From Alloalcanivorax mobilis (GTDB lineage: Bacteria > Pseudomonadota > Gammaproteobacteria > Pseudomonadales > Alcanivoracaceae), in NCBI RefSeq assembly GCF_002864685.1, contig NZ_NMQZ01000025.1:1-57163 (forward strand): DNA of 57,163 nucleotides. The letters run 5' to 3'. A program made the translations under genes and the position numbers. The notes beneath the pieces were generated by a model that saw only the letters and a list, made by a program, of their open reading frames with translations, did not search any database and was not told the DNA's origin. Of the stretch, positions 1 to 11,162 are shown one piece after another. How positions within the stretch are numbered: the stretch's first letter is position 1; the number at the start of each line of letters is the position of its first letter.

Positions 1-27
1 CCTCGGCGGCCAAGGCCCTGCCCGCGC

Positions 28-55
28 TTTTCACTTTTAACTTTTCACTTTGAAC
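28..55. repeat. IHA1: half of an AAGTTAA-type heptamer array
   Basis: Four consecutive 7-mers are seen: TTTTCAC, TTTTAAC, TTTTCAC, TTTGAAC. They are preceded by a GC-rich stretch ending CCCGCGC, as in the cores of IHA2 and IHA15. The inverse (AAGTTAA) arm would lie left of the window edge. The array ends eight bases before the ribosome binding site of the exchanger gene, so it lies in that gene's leader. Confidence 0.75.
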
Positions 56-73
56 TGGTTTTGGAGGTATGTT

Positions 74-1054
74 TTGGGACTTGCCATAGGGGCGGTGATC
101 GCCGGGCTGGTTATTTTGGTGTGGAGTGCCGACCGCTTCGTGGACGGTGCTTCGGCGACCGCCCGTTACGCCGGCATGCCACCGTTGCTGATCGGCATGC
201 TGGTGATTGGCTTTGGCACCTCGGCGCCGGAAATGGTGGTCTCGGCGCTGGCCGCCAGCGACGGCAACCCGGGGCTGGCATTGGGCAACGCCTACGGCTC
301 CAACATCACCAACATCGCCTTGATTCTTGGCGTGGTGGCCTTGATCAGCCCGATCGCGGTGCACTCCTCGATTCTGCGCAAGGAGCTGCCGGTATTAAGC
401 GTGGTCACGCTGCTGGCCGCCTGGCAGCTGCACGACGGCCTGATCAGCCGCAACGATGCGCTGGTCTTGCTGGGGGTGTTCGCGCTGCTGATCGGCTGGT
501 CGGTGTGGCAGGGCATGCGTGGCCAGAGCGACACCCTCACCGGCGAGGTGGAGCAGCAACTCCAGGCCGACGCCCTGCCGTTGCGCCGCGCCCTGTTCTG
601 GCTGGTGCTGGGGCTGGTTCTGCTGATCGCCAGTTCGCGGCTGCTGGTGTGGGGCGCGGTCAGTATCGCCCAGGACCTGGGTGTCAGTGATCTGATCATC
701 GGCCTGACCGTGGTGGCGGTGGGCACGTCGCTGCCGGAGCTGGCCTCCAGCCTGGTGGCGGTGCGCAAGAACCAGCACGATCTGGCTCTGGGCAATGTGC
801 TAGGCTCGAACCTGTTCAATACCCTGGCGGTGGTGGGCATCGCCGGCGTGATTCATCCGGTGACGGCGGAACCGCTGGTGCTGTGGCGGGACTGGGCGGT
901 GATGGCCGCGCTCACCCTGGCGTTGTTCGTGGTGGGTTACGGTTTCCGGGGCGCCGGGACAGGACGCATCAATCGGGTCGAGGGCGGTGCTCTGGTGATC
1001 GCCTGGCTGGGTTACACCGGCTATCTGGTTTCCACCATGGTCACCGCCGGTTAA
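74..1054 (+). CDS. Calcium/sodium antiporter, CaxA/YrbG family
   Basis: Inner-membrane cation exchanger of the Na+/Ca2+ exchanger superfamily. Two homologous halves are visible. Each has the signature acidic motif (GFGTSAPEM in the first half, AVGTSLPEL in the second) followed by a G-N-x-x-G-S-N segment (GNAYGSN, GNVLGSN). The rest is hydrophobic and would form about ten membrane segments. I chose the TTG at 74 because GGAGGT at 63–68 lies five bases upstream; an in-frame TTG at 50 would add eight residues but has only the repeat array IHA1 in front of it. About 326 residues, normal for the family. Direction of ion movement cannot be read from sequence. Confidence 0.88.
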   Translation: MGLAIGAVIAGLVILVWSADRFVDGASATARYAGMPPLLIGMLVIGFGTSAPEMVVSALAASDGNPGLALGNAYGSNITNIALILGVVALISPIAVHSSILRKELPVLSVVTLLAAWQLHDGLISRNDALVLLGVFALLIGWSVWQGMRGQSDTLTGEVEQQLQADALPLRRALFWLVLGLVLLIASSRLLVWGAVSIAQDLGVSDLIIGLTVVAVGTSLPELASSLVAVRKNQHDLALGNVLGSNLFNTLAVVGIAGVIHPVTAEPLVLWRDWAVMAALTLALFVVGYGFRGAGTGRINRVEGGALVIAWLGYTGYLVSTMVTAG

Positions 1055-1093
1055 CGGAACCGCCCGGCGATGTTGCCCAATTAAGGAGAGAGC

Positions 1094-2206
1094 ATGCGCG
1101 CACCTTTGGAGCAAAACTCCTTTCTGGTCCTGCTGGTGGTGGTCACGCTGGCCTTTCTGATGCTGCTGCAGCCTTTCTACGCGCCGATCTTCTGGGCCGC
1201 GGCGGTGGCGCTGATCTTCTACCCCATGCATCTGCGCCTGCTGGCGCGCTGGCCGGGCAAGCCGACCCTGGTGGCGATTGCCTCGTTGCTGATCTGTACC
1301 GTGGTGGTGGTGATCCCGGTGCTGGCGGTGAGCGCATCGTTCATTACCGAAGGCGTGGCGGTGTATCAGAAAATTCAGGAGGGCCAGCTCAACCCCGGCG
1401 ACTACCTGGAAAAATTCCGCACCGGCTTTCCCACCGCTTACCACGGCCTGGAGCGGCTGGGCGTGGACTTCTCCAATCTCGGCGATCAAATCATGGCCGG
1501 GCTGAAAAGCGCCGGTCAGTATCTGGGTAAGCGCGCGTTGGATGTGGGGCAGAACACCTTCCGGTTTTTCATTGACCTGGGTTTGATGCTTTATCTCACC
1601 TTCTTCCTGCTGCGTGACGGCCCCAAGCTGGTCAATATGCTGATCCGCGCCCTGCCCCTGGGCGATGACCGCGAGCGTCTGCTGTTCAATAAATTCGCCG
1701 AGGTCACCCGCGCCACCATCAAAGGCAACCTGGTGGTGGCGGCGGTGCAGGGTGCCCTGGGTGGCTTGATCTTCTGGATTCTGGGTATCCCCGCGGCGCT
1801 ACTGTGGGGCGTGGTAATGGCGCTGTTGTCGCTGATTCCGGCGGTGGGCGCCGGGCTGATCTGGCTGCCGGTGGGGTTGTATCTGTACGCGGTCGGCGAC
1901 ACCGTCGAAGCCACGGTGCTGATTCTGTTCGGCGTGCTGGTGATTGGTCTGGTGGACAACCTGCTGCGACCGATTCTGGTGGGCCGGGACACCAAACTGC
2001 CCGATTATCTGGTGCTGTTCTCCACCCTGGGCGGGCTGGCTCTGTTCGGCATCACCGGCTTTGCCCTGGGGCCTTTGCTGGCCGGGCTGTTCGTGGCGTT
2101 CTGGCAGATTTTCATTGAAGAGTTCAACATGGAATCCGCGTCCCCGGAACCGGCAGCCCCCGAGGCCGGTCAACAAAGGCAGGGCCGACCGCGAAAGGCC
2201 GACTGA
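1094..2206 (+). CDS. AI-2E family transporter (PerM/YdiK-like permease)
   Basis: A 370-residue integral membrane protein of the PF01594 family. An N-terminal pair of membrane segments is followed by a soluble stretch (about residues 85–155), then a cluster of segments including the family-typical run from LLSLIPAVGAG to LVDNLLRPILVG. The family includes quorum-signal exporters, sodium/proton antiporters and uncharacterised permeases, so substrate is unknown. AAGGAGAG lies just upstream of the ATG. The last 30 residues are a polar Pro/Ala/Glu/Arg tail. It starts 39 bases after the exchanger gene and may be co-transcribed with it. Confidence 0.85.
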   Translation: MRAPLEQNSFLVLLVVVTLAFLMLLQPFYAPIFWAAAVALIFYPMHLRLLARWPGKPTLVAIASLLICTVVVVIPVLAVSASFITEGVAVYQKIQEGQLNPGDYLEKFRTGFPTAYHGLERLGVDFSNLGDQIMAGLKSAGQYLGKRALDVGQNTFRFFIDLGLMLYLTFFLLRDGPKLVNMLIRALPLGDDRERLLFNKFAEVTRATIKGNLVVAAVQGALGGLIFWILGIPAALLWGVVMALLSLIPAVGAGLIWLPVGLYLYAVGDTVEATVLILFGVLVIGLVDNLLRPILVGRDTKLPDYLVLFSTLGGLALFGITGFALGPLLAGLFVAFWQIFIEEFNMESASPEPAAPEAGQQRQGRPRKAD

Positions 2207-2233
2207 AATAACAAGCACAGTCAGGAGAGGGTC

Positions 2234-3007
2234 ATGAAAACCGTATACATTTCCATGCTGGGTGTCGCCACCCTGCTGGGCGGTTGTGGCGGGGAAGACG
2301 GCGTCTTTGATTCGCTGAAACCGCGTGCCTCCGTGTTTTATTACAACCAGATCACCAGCAACGGCGCCGCCGATCAGAACGCCCTGACCGTGGATTTCTA
2401 CGTGGAAGCGGACGACGACGACAGCGCCCTGAATCAAGGCTACTCCCGCGACGACGACGCCGATGAATTGGAAGTGCGCATCGACGACAACGAAGACAAC
2501 AACAGCGTGAGCCTGCGTGGCGAAAGCCAGACCGGCGCCACCCTGTTCACGGAACGGGCCCGGTTCACCAACGAGAGCACCTACACCGCGGTCTCCTACG
2601 GCGACACCAGTGTGGGCGGCGTCAAGCTCGGGGTGTTCCAGCAGGATATCAGCGATGTGCCCACTGGCACGGCGCGATTCCGGGTGATCAACACCGTCGA
2701 TCCGGTGCAGTACAACCGTTTTGGCATCGCCTTGCGGTACAACAGCGACCAGACGCCGTTCGCGGACGAACTGCGTGTGGGCGAGGCCACGGATTACCAG
2801 ACCATGAACAGCGGTCTGCTTAATCTGGTGGTGGCGGACAGCGAAGAGGACCCCGAGGAAGTGCTGGATCGGGTCGACTGTACCCTCAGCGGCGGCAAGG
2901 CCTACGACGTGATTCTCGCCTTTGAAGACCCGCTCAATCTGCCCACCAACGCCGGCGATGTGGACGGGGAGTTGGTGTTGTACTGCCATGAACAGGATGA
3001 GCCTTGA
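2234..3007 (+). CDS. Hypothetical acidic lipoprotein
   Basis: A 257-residue protein with a lipoprotein signal peptide: short basic start, hydrophobic segment and lipobox L-G-G-C with Cys18. Glycine at +2 predicts outer-membrane sorting. Residues 57–90 are very acidic, with runs of Asp (EADDDDS, RDDDADE, DDNEDNN). The rest looks like a beta-rich domain. Only two cysteines other than the lipid-modified one are seen near the C-terminus, possibly a disulfide in the periplasm. I do not recognise a family. AGGAGAGG precedes the ATG; it follows the permease by 27 bases and could share its transcript. Confidence 0.8.
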   Translation: MKTVYISMLGVATLLGGCGGEDGVFDSLKPRASVFYYNQITSNGAADQNALTVDFYVEADDDDSALNQGYSRDDDADELEVRIDDNEDNNSVSLRGESQTGATLFTERARFTNESTYTAVSYGDTSVGGVKLGVFQQDISDVPTGTARFRVINTVDPVQYNRFGIALRYNSDQTPFADELRVGEATDYQTMNSGLLNLVVADSEEDPEEVLDRVDCTLSGGKAYDVILAFEDPLNLPTNAGDVDGELVLYCHEQDEP

Positions 3008-3099
3008 GGTTTTCAGTTTTCAGTAAGAGCTTAGTGTTTTGGGGGCATGGCTGCTCCCGCTGTCTTTCCGTTGCGCCGCCACGGCGTTAGCATGCTCCG

Positions 3100-4200
3100 G
3101 TGCATACCGGGGGAAAACCATTGCCTGCCATTCATACTCGCGGTCCGGCGCTGACGTTGCGTGCCGGCGCGGACGCGCGCCGCCATCTTCTTGAGCACGG
3201 CCTTCGTGCCGGCGACATCAGCGTGATCCCCGGCGCCGCCGGTGGCCCCAAGGCGCTTGGCATCGCCGGGCTGGATCAGGCGGTGTTTGGCGAGTTCCTG
3301 CCCTCCGCGCCACGGCCGCGCACTCTGATCGGTGCGTCCATCGGCAGCTGGCGCTTTGCCGCCGTGGCGGGAGGCGACCCGGTGGCCGGGCTGGAACGTC
3401 TCGCCGACCTCTACAGCCGCCAGCGGTTTCCCAAGGGCATCACCGCCCGCGAGGTCACGCAACGCTGCGCGCGCATGCTGGCGGATCTGCTCGAAGACCG
3501 TGATGCCGCCATCCTGGATAACCCGCACTACCGGCTGGTGGTGGTGGTGATTCGCAGCCGCGCGCTGATCGCCGGTGAAGGCCGGTTCGGTCTGGGGCTC
3601 GGGCTGGCCGGGGTGATCGGCGGCAATCTGCTCAGCCGCCGGGCGCTGGGCGCCTTTATGGAACGCGGGCTGGTGCACGCCGGTGACGGGCCGCTGCCGT
3701 TGGGACCGCTCGACGATTTCGCCACCCATCACATTCCCCTGGATCGCGCCAACCTGCGCGCTGCCCTGCTGGCCAGTGCCGCCATTCCCATGGTGTTGGA
3801 AGGGGTGCGCGATCTGCCCGGCGCGCCGCCGGGCGTGTACCGCGACGGCGGCCTGCTCGATTATCATCTCGACCTGCCCTATCAGACCGACGATCTGGTG
3901 CTGTACCCGCACTTCACCGACCGGGTGATCCCGGGCTGGTTCGACAAACCGCTGCGTTGGCGCAACGGCAACGCCGGGCGCCTTTCGCGCACCGTGCTGT
4001 TGGCGCCGTCGGCGGACTATCTGGCCAGCCTGCCGCGCGGCAAATTGCCGGACCGCACCGATTTCAAGTACTACCAGAACGACGACGCCGGCCGGGAGCG
4101 CTATTGGCGTCAGGCCATCGGCGAGAGCCGGCGCCTCGGCGATGAGTTCCTGGAATTGGTGCACAGCGGCCGGTTCGCGCAGCGTGTGGCGGCCCTGTAG
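3100..4200 (+). CDS. Patatin-like phospholipase family protein
   Basis: Lipid acyl hydrolase fold of the patatin family. The glycine-rich oxyanion motif PGAAGGPK is at about residues 44–51, the nucleophile serine is in G-A-S80-I-G, and the dyad aspartate is in a D-G-G motif at about residue 250. All three catalytic features are therefore present. No signal peptide is evident, so it is probably cytosolic or membrane-peripheral. The start is uncertain: GTG at 3100 gives 366 residues, while a TTG at 3121 has a better ribosome site (GGGGGA) and would be seven residues shorter. Substrate cannot be inferred. Confidence 0.8.
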   Translation: MHTGGKPLPAIHTRGPALTLRAGADARRHLLEHGLRAGDISVIPGAAGGPKALGIAGLDQAVFGEFLPSAPRPRTLIGASIGSWRFAAVAGGDPVAGLERLADLYSRQRFPKGITAREVTQRCARMLADLLEDRDAAILDNPHYRLVVVVIRSRALIAGEGRFGLGLGLAGVIGGNLLSRRALGAFMERGLVHAGDGPLPLGPLDDFATHHIPLDRANLRAALLASAAIPMVLEGVRDLPGAPPGVYRDGGLLDYHLDLPYQTDDLVLYPHFTDRVIPGWFDKPLRWRNGNAGRLSRTVLLAPSADYLASLPRGKLPDRTDFKYYQNDDAGRERYWRQAIGESRRLGDEFLELVHSGRFAQRVAAL

Positions 4201-4266
4201 CGGCCCTGTAGCGGCATTGTAGCGGCGCTGGTAGGCTGGCCCACCGAGATTCTTCCAGGAGAGTGT

Positions 4267-4566
4267 ATGGCCGACGCTGAACCCCTGCGCAGCCGTTCGC
4301 AGCGGGCCCATTCCGGGTGGGCGCTGACCCGCGCGCTGGTTCATCAGTACCAGTGGTTCCACGTCACCACCGGGCTGATTGGCAACACCACCTTCGTGAT
4401 TGGCAGCGTGTTTTTCCTGTGGAAATCCTGGATGCTGCCCGGCACCTGGCTGTTCATTATCGGGTCGCTGGGCATGTTGATCGGCAGTCTTGGCAACGCC
4501 ATCGTCACCTACGAACGTGCCAAGGGGCGGGTACCCGGCGACGTGCAGGAGCATCCCGAGCCTTGA
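4267..4566 (+). CDS. YrhK-like small membrane protein
   Basis: A 99-residue protein with a soluble N-terminal third and two hydrophobic segments, GLIGNTTFVIGSVFFLW and a second one around WLFIIGSLGMLIGS. The pattern W-F-H-x-x-T-G-L-I-G-N and the repeated IGS motifs match YrhK-domain proteins. Function is unknown for the family. AGGAGAG precedes the ATG. Confidence 0.7.
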   Translation: MADAEPLRSRSQRAHSGWALTRALVHQYQWFHVTTGLIGNTTFVIGSVFFLWKSWMLPGTWLFIIGSLGMLIGSLGNAIVTYERAKGRVPGDVQEHPEP

Positions 4567-4630
4567 GCCTTAACCCGAGGCCGTAGCCAACCAAAGGGCC
4601 TGACCAGGGCCGCAACCAAAGAGAGCCGCG

Positions 4631-5968
4631 TTGAAACAGTCTTCCCCCGCCCTGGGCCGGGACATCTGGCGCCAGACCTGGCCAATGACGGTGGGCGTCA
4701 CCTCGCTGCTGGGCTTTAACCTGGTGGACAGTGTGTTCGTGGCCCGTCTTGGCACCGAGCCGCTGGCGGCGCAGTCGTTCAGCTTTCCCCTGGTGTTCCT
4801 CACCATCGGCATTCAGGTGGGCATGGGGATCGCCATCGCCGCGTTGATCTCCCGCGCCATCGGCGCCGGCCAGGGGCACCGCGCCGGGCGCCTGGGTGTG
4901 CTGGTGCTGGCCGGCGGCGGGGCCGTTATGGCGCTGCTGTTGATGCTGCTCTGGCTGCTGCAGGACAGCGCTTTCGCCCTGCTCGGCGCCAGCCCCGAGA
5001 TTCGCGCGGTGATCCGGCCGTTCTGGGCGGTGCAGGTGTGCGCCGGCTGGGTCGGCGCCATGGTGTATTTCGGTTACAGCCTGTTCCGCGCCCATGGCAA
5101 CACCCGCTTTCCTGGCACCATGATGCTGCTCACCAGCCTGATCAACCTGGTGCTGGACCCGATCCTGATCTTTGGCCTGGGGCCGGTGCCGGCGCTGGGG
5201 TTGCCCGGTGCCGCCTGGGCCACCCTGGCGGCGTTCTCCTGCGGCGGCCTGGTGCTGGCCTGGGCGCTGCGTGGGCGCGGCTGGCTGGAGCGCCAGGACG
5301 TGATGCAGGAAGCGCGGATGTCCGCCGGACCGTTTGCGCGCATCGCCGGCCCGGCCATGATCAGCCAACTGATGCCGCCACTGGCCGCCATGCTCGCCAC
5401 CGGCCTGGTGGCCGGCATGGGCGAATCGGCGGTGGCCGCCTGGGGGCTGACCAGCCGCCTGGAAGGCTTTTCCATCGTGCTGGTGCTGGGCATGACCATG
5501 GCGCTGCCGCCGTGGTTGGGGCGCTGTTACGGCGCCGGCGACTGGCCGCAGGTGGAGCAATTGATGCGCACCGCCGCGCGCATGATCCTGATCTGGCAGG
5601 TACTGATCGGGCTGGTGCTCACGGTGCTGGCACGGCCGCTGGCGTCACTGCTGGTGGAAAGCCCGCAGGTGCGCGATCACCTGGCCACGCTGATCCATTT
5701 TCTGCCGCCCAGCTATGGCCTGCTCGGGGTGTGCATGCTGGTGGTGTCGGCCAGCAACGCGCTGGGCTGGCCGATGCGCGCCATGGCGATCTCGTTCCTG
5801 CGCCTGTTCGCCTGCTATTTGCCGTTTTTGTGGCTGGGGTCGCAACTGGCGGGGTTCACCGGCCTGGCGGCGGGCGCCGCCATCGGTAACCTGTTCGCTG
5901 GCGCCATGGCCTGGCGGGGGTACCGGCTTGCGCTGCGCGCACGAATGGCGCAAATCGCACCTGACTGA
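4631..5968 (+). CDS. MATE family efflux transporter
   Basis: A 445-residue inner-membrane multidrug/toxin exporter-type protein with about twelve hydrophobic segments in two similar halves. The N-terminal half has the family pattern around FNLVDSVFVARLGTEPLAAQS; the second half restarts near residue 230 (GPAMISQLMPPLAAM). It begins with TTG at 4631; GAGAG at 4620 is the only plausible ribosome site. Substrate is unknown. Neighbours do not indicate a specific role. Confidence 0.85.
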   Translation: MKQSSPALGRDIWRQTWPMTVGVTSLLGFNLVDSVFVARLGTEPLAAQSFSFPLVFLTIGIQVGMGIAIAALISRAIGAGQGHRAGRLGVLVLAGGGAVMALLLMLLWLLQDSAFALLGASPEIRAVIRPFWAVQVCAGWVGAMVYFGYSLFRAHGNTRFPGTMMLLTSLINLVLDPILIFGLGPVPALGLPGAAWATLAAFSCGGLVLAWALRGRGWLERQDVMQEARMSAGPFARIAGPAMISQLMPPLAAMLATGLVAGMGESAVAAWGLTSRLEGFSIVLVLGMTMALPPWLGRCYGAGDWPQVEQLMRTAARMILIWQVLIGLVLTVLARPLASLLVESPQVRDHLATLIHFLPPSYGLLGVCMLVVSASNALGWPMRAMAISFLRLFACYLPFLWLGSQLAGFTGLAAGAAIGNLFAGAMAWRGYRLALRARMAQIAPD

Positions 5969-6071
5969 GCGTGGCCTGAGCCGACCAGCGGCGCTATCTT
6001 GTTGGTCATGGCGTTTTTCGAAGCCACCGGCTTCGGCAAAGGCCAGCAAAAAAACAACTCAGGGAGAGACC

Positions 6072-7415
6072 ATGTCTTTATTGTCCACGCTTCGCGCACC
6101 GCTGGCCGGTGCTCTACTGGTGTCCGCCACTCTCGCGCAGGCCGCCGCCACCGACATCAACGAACGCATCGCCACGCTCGCCGAGGCCCAGCGCCCGGCG
6201 CTGCTGAAAGTCTTCAAGCAGTTGCACGCCCATCCGGAGCTGGGGTTTCAGGAAACCGAAACCTCGAAGATGATCGCGAAACACTTGAAGAAACTGGGCT
6301 ACCAGGTGCACACCGGCATTGGCGGCACCGGCATCGCCGCGGTATTGAAAAACGGCGATGGCCCGACGGTGATGTTCCGCAGCGACATGGACGCGCTGCC
6401 GCTCAAGGAAGACACCGACCTGGATTACGCCAGCCACACCCAGGTGACCCTGCCCGACGGCAGCAAAACCTACGTGGCCCATGCCTGTGGTCATGACTCC
6501 CATGTGAGCTGGCTGTTGGGCATCGCCGATGTCATGAAACAGACCCGGGACGCCTGGTCCGGCACCCTGGTTCTGGTGGCCCAGCCCGCCGAGGAGCTGA
6601 TCGAAGGGGCCCAGGCGATGGTCGATGATGGCCTCTACGATCAGGTTCCCGAGCCGGACATGCTGATCGCCGCCCACGTGTTCCCGGTGTGGCCCTCCGG
6701 CACGGTGGCGGTGCGCGCCGGGCGCCGCATGGCCGGCAGCGACGCCATGGATGTGACCCTGCATGGCATCGGCAGCCACGGTTCCGCGCCGCAAAATGGT
6801 ATTGATCCAGTAGTGCTCGGCGCCCGTTCGATCATGGCCTACCAGACCATCGTCAGCCGCAACATCGACCCGCAACAACCTGCGGTGCTGACGGTCGGCG
6901 CGGTCGCCATTGGCGAGGCCAACAACGTGATCCCCGACAACGGGGCTCTGCGCCTCAATCTGCGCTGGTACCAGGAGCCGGTGCGCGAACAGATGCTCAA
7001 AGCGATCAAACGGGAAACCAACGGCATCGCCCAGGCCGCCGGCGTGCCCGAGGACCGCATGCCGGAATACACCATGAAAGGCCACGCCGAACCGGTCTAC
7101 AACGATGAGGCCCTGGTTGAACAGGCGCAGCCGGCGCTGATCGCCGCCCTCGGCAAGGACAAGCTGATGCCCGGCTTCCCGCCGGTCATGGGCTCCGAGG
7201 ACTTTCCGCTGCTGGTGTCCGGGGTCGAAAACGCCAAGACCCTGTTCGTGGAAGTGGGCGGCGGCCCGGCGGACGTGGTGAAAAAGTACATGGCCACCGG
7301 CGAATTGCCGCCGATCAACCACAACCCCAAATTCGAGATCGTCGACCCGGGCCTGGCCATCACCACCGCCATCAAAGCCAACAGCGCCTTGCTGATGACG
7401 TTTTTGAAGCAGTAA
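6072..7415 (+). CDS. Exported M20-family amidohydrolase (IAA-amino acid/hippurate hydrolase-like)
   Basis: Metallopeptidase of the M20D type, which cleaves N-acyl amino acids and related amides. The ATG at 6072 follows GGGAGAG and is followed by a cleavable signal peptide ending near A-Q-A-A-A (residues 20–24), so the enzyme is predicted to be periplasmic or secreted. Metal-site motifs are present: H-P-E-L-G-F-Q-E, C-G-H-D-S-H, and the glutamate pair in P-A-E-E. The dimerisation domain lies in the middle third. The frame stays open far upstream into the MATE gene, but that part is shadow. A similar exported M20 enzyme with amidase or acylase activity would look the same. Confidence 0.87.
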   Translation: MSLLSTLRAPLAGALLVSATLAQAAATDINERIATLAEAQRPALLKVFKQLHAHPELGFQETETSKMIAKHLKKLGYQVHTGIGGTGIAAVLKNGDGPTVMFRSDMDALPLKEDTDLDYASHTQVTLPDGSKTYVAHACGHDSHVSWLLGIADVMKQTRDAWSGTLVLVAQPAEELIEGAQAMVDDGLYDQVPEPDMLIAAHVFPVWPSGTVAVRAGRRMAGSDAMDVTLHGIGSHGSAPQNGIDPVVLGARSIMAYQTIVSRNIDPQQPAVLTVGAVAIGEANNVIPDNGALRLNLRWYQEPVREQMLKAIKRETNGIAQAAGVPEDRMPEYTMKGHAEPVYNDEALVEQAQPALIAALGKDKLMPGFPPVMGSEDFPLLVSGVENAKTLFVEVGGGPADVVKKYMATGELPPINHNPKFEIVDPGLAITTAIKANSALLMTFLKQ

Positions 7416-7442
7416 AAGAGTAGAGCGCGCCGGCGCGCGAGC

Positions 7443-7477
7443 GGAAGGGGAACAAGGAACAGGATGAAGGGAACAGG
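7443..7477. repeat. GAACAGG-type heptamer array
   Basis: Five consecutive 7-mers: GGAAGGG, GAACAAG, GAACAGG, ATGAAGG, GAACAGG. A degenerate inverse arm (CTGTTCC, CTTTAAT, TCAGATC, TCGTTCC) is at 7669–7696, so this may be an eroded inverted element about 250 bp long with REP-like sequences inside. The same heptamer type recurs at 14581–14643. Confidence 0.6.
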
Positions 7478-7539
7478 CGGCGTTGTAGCAGGCCGCGCCA
7501 GCGACGGTGTTGATTTGGTGTGTTTCGTCGCCTGCGAAT

Positions 7540-7770
7540 ATCCACAACGCCGCTGTGGGAGCAGTCCGTGGCCGCGAACCGAGCCTCAAAGGCGAGGCCG
7601 GTCTGACAAAGCCGATTCGCGGTCAAGGACCGCTCCCACAGGAAAATCCAAACCTGGCGCGAACCGGGCTGTTCCCTTTAATTCAGATCTCGTTCCCCGC
7701 TTTGCTACAACGCCGCGTGGGAGCGGTCCTTGACCGCGAACCGCCCGCAGGGCGGAGCTTTGAGTTCCGC
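7540..7770. repeat. Cluster of REP-like palindromic repeats
   Basis: Three copies of a palindromic unit containing GGAGCGGTCCTTGACCGCG or its complement: 7550–7579, 7616–7643 (opposite orientation) and 7712–7745. Two are preceded by CAACGCCGC. A related copy is at 31232–31263. Alternating orientation and extragenic location fit REP/BIME elements. Together with the heptamer array they fill the 371-base gap between the amidohydrolase and fghA; no gene is seen here. Confidence 0.7.
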
Positions 7771-7786
7771 CTCGCATTGAGCAAGC

Positions 7787-8644
7787 CTACCGCTGCCCCA
7801 AATGATGCGCGTGGTAGCGCAGGTGATCCTCGATAAAGCTGGCGATAAAGAAATAGGAATGGTCGTAGCCGGGGTGCAGCCGCAGGGTCAATGGCACGCC
7901 GGTCTGTTCGCAGACCTGTTGCAGCGCCTCCGGTTGGAGCTGGCCGTCCTGGTAAAAATTGTCCGCCTCGCCCTGGTCCACCATTAGCGCCTGGCTGCCG
8001 CCCTGAGCGCGGATCAGCTCACAGGCATCCCACTCCTTCCAGCTTTCCCGGTCTTCGCCCAGGTAACCGCTGAACGCCTTTTCCCCCCAGGGGCACTGGC
8101 TGGGGTGGGCAATCGGCGCGAACGCCGACACCGAGGTGTAGCGCCGTGGGTTTTTCAGCGCGCAAATCAGCGCGCCATGACCGCCCATGGAATGACCGCT
8201 GATCGCCTCGCGACCGTTAAGCGGAAAATGCGCCTGCACCAGCGCCGGCAATTCGGTGGTGACGTAATCGTACATCCGGTAATGCTGGCTCCAGGGTGCC
8301 TGTGTGGCATTGAGGTAGAAGCCGGCGCCGGAGCCGAAGTCGTAGCTGTCGTGCTCGCCGGGCAGGTCGGTGCCGCGTGGGCTGGTGTCCGGGCAAACGA
8401 TGGCGATGCCCAGCTCCGCGGCCACCCGATGCGCGCCAGCTTTCTGCATGAAGTTTTCATCGGTGCAGGTCAGCCCCGACAACCACCACAGCAACGGCAC
8501 CGGCTTCTCTTCCGCCGCCGGCGGCAGATAAATCGCGAACACCATCTCGCAATGCAGGCTGTCACTGCGGTGTTTATAGCGTTTCAACCAGCCGCCGAAG
8601 GATTTGGTGGCGGACAGGAGTTCCAGGTCGTGGGAGGCGGACAT
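7787..8644 (-). CDS. fghA: S-formylglutathione hydrolase
   Basis: Serine hydrolase of the esterase D family that converts S-formylglutathione to formate and glutathione, the second step of glutathione-dependent formaldehyde oxidation. The 285 residues match the family length. The nucleophile serine is in G-H-S-M-G-G (about residue 150), the conserved [10 protein letters not shown] segment is near residue 55, and the C-terminal catalytic histidine is in G-Y-D-H-S-Y. The gene follows frmA on the same strand, separated only by IHA2, which supports an frmA–fghA operon. A synonym used in enteric bacteria is frmB. Confidence 0.95.
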   Translation of the reverse strand: MSASHDLELLSATKSFGGWLKRYKHRSDSLHCEMVFAIYLPPAAEEKPVPLLWWLSGLTCTDENFMQKAGAHRVAAELGIAIVCPDTSPRGTDLPGEHDSYDFGSGAGFYLNATQAPWSQHYRMYDYVTTELPALVQAHFPLNGREAISGHSMGGHGALICALKNPRRYTSVSAFAPIAHPSQCPWGEKAFSGYLGEDRESWKEWDACELIRAQGGSQALMVDQGEADNFYQDGQLQPEALQQVCEQTGVPLTLRLHPGYDHSYFFIASFIEDHLRYHAHHLGQR

Positions 8645-8670
8645 GGGGCGGGTCCTTTGGTCTGTTCAAA

Positions 8671-8768
8671 GTGTTAAAAGTTAAAAGTTAAAAGTTAAAC
8701 GCGGTCCAGGCTTTACCGGTAGCACGGCCGAGCCCGCGCCTTTTAACGTTTAACCTTCAACTTTCAAC
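8671..8768. repeat. IHA2: AAGTTAA-type inverted heptamer array, 4+4
   Basis: Left arm: GTGTTAA then three AAGTTAA (8671–8698). Right arm: TTTTAAC, GTTTAAC, CTTCAAC, TTTCAAC (8741–8768). The GC-rich core (8699–8740) starts ACGCGG and ends CCCGCGC, itself partly self-complementary. The right arm ends four bases from the frmA stop codon. The element fills the frmA–fghA junction. Confidence 0.85.
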
Positions 8769-8772
8769 TTGT

Positions 8773-11063
<2,291 letters not shown>

Positions 11064-11162
11064 GCCGGTGGCGCGGCAATGGGCCCGAAACGCCCGGCCT
11101 TGAAAGCCCGCCCGGCTGGCATCAGGTAACAGGGTATTCGAGCACACCGACAAGGAGAGATC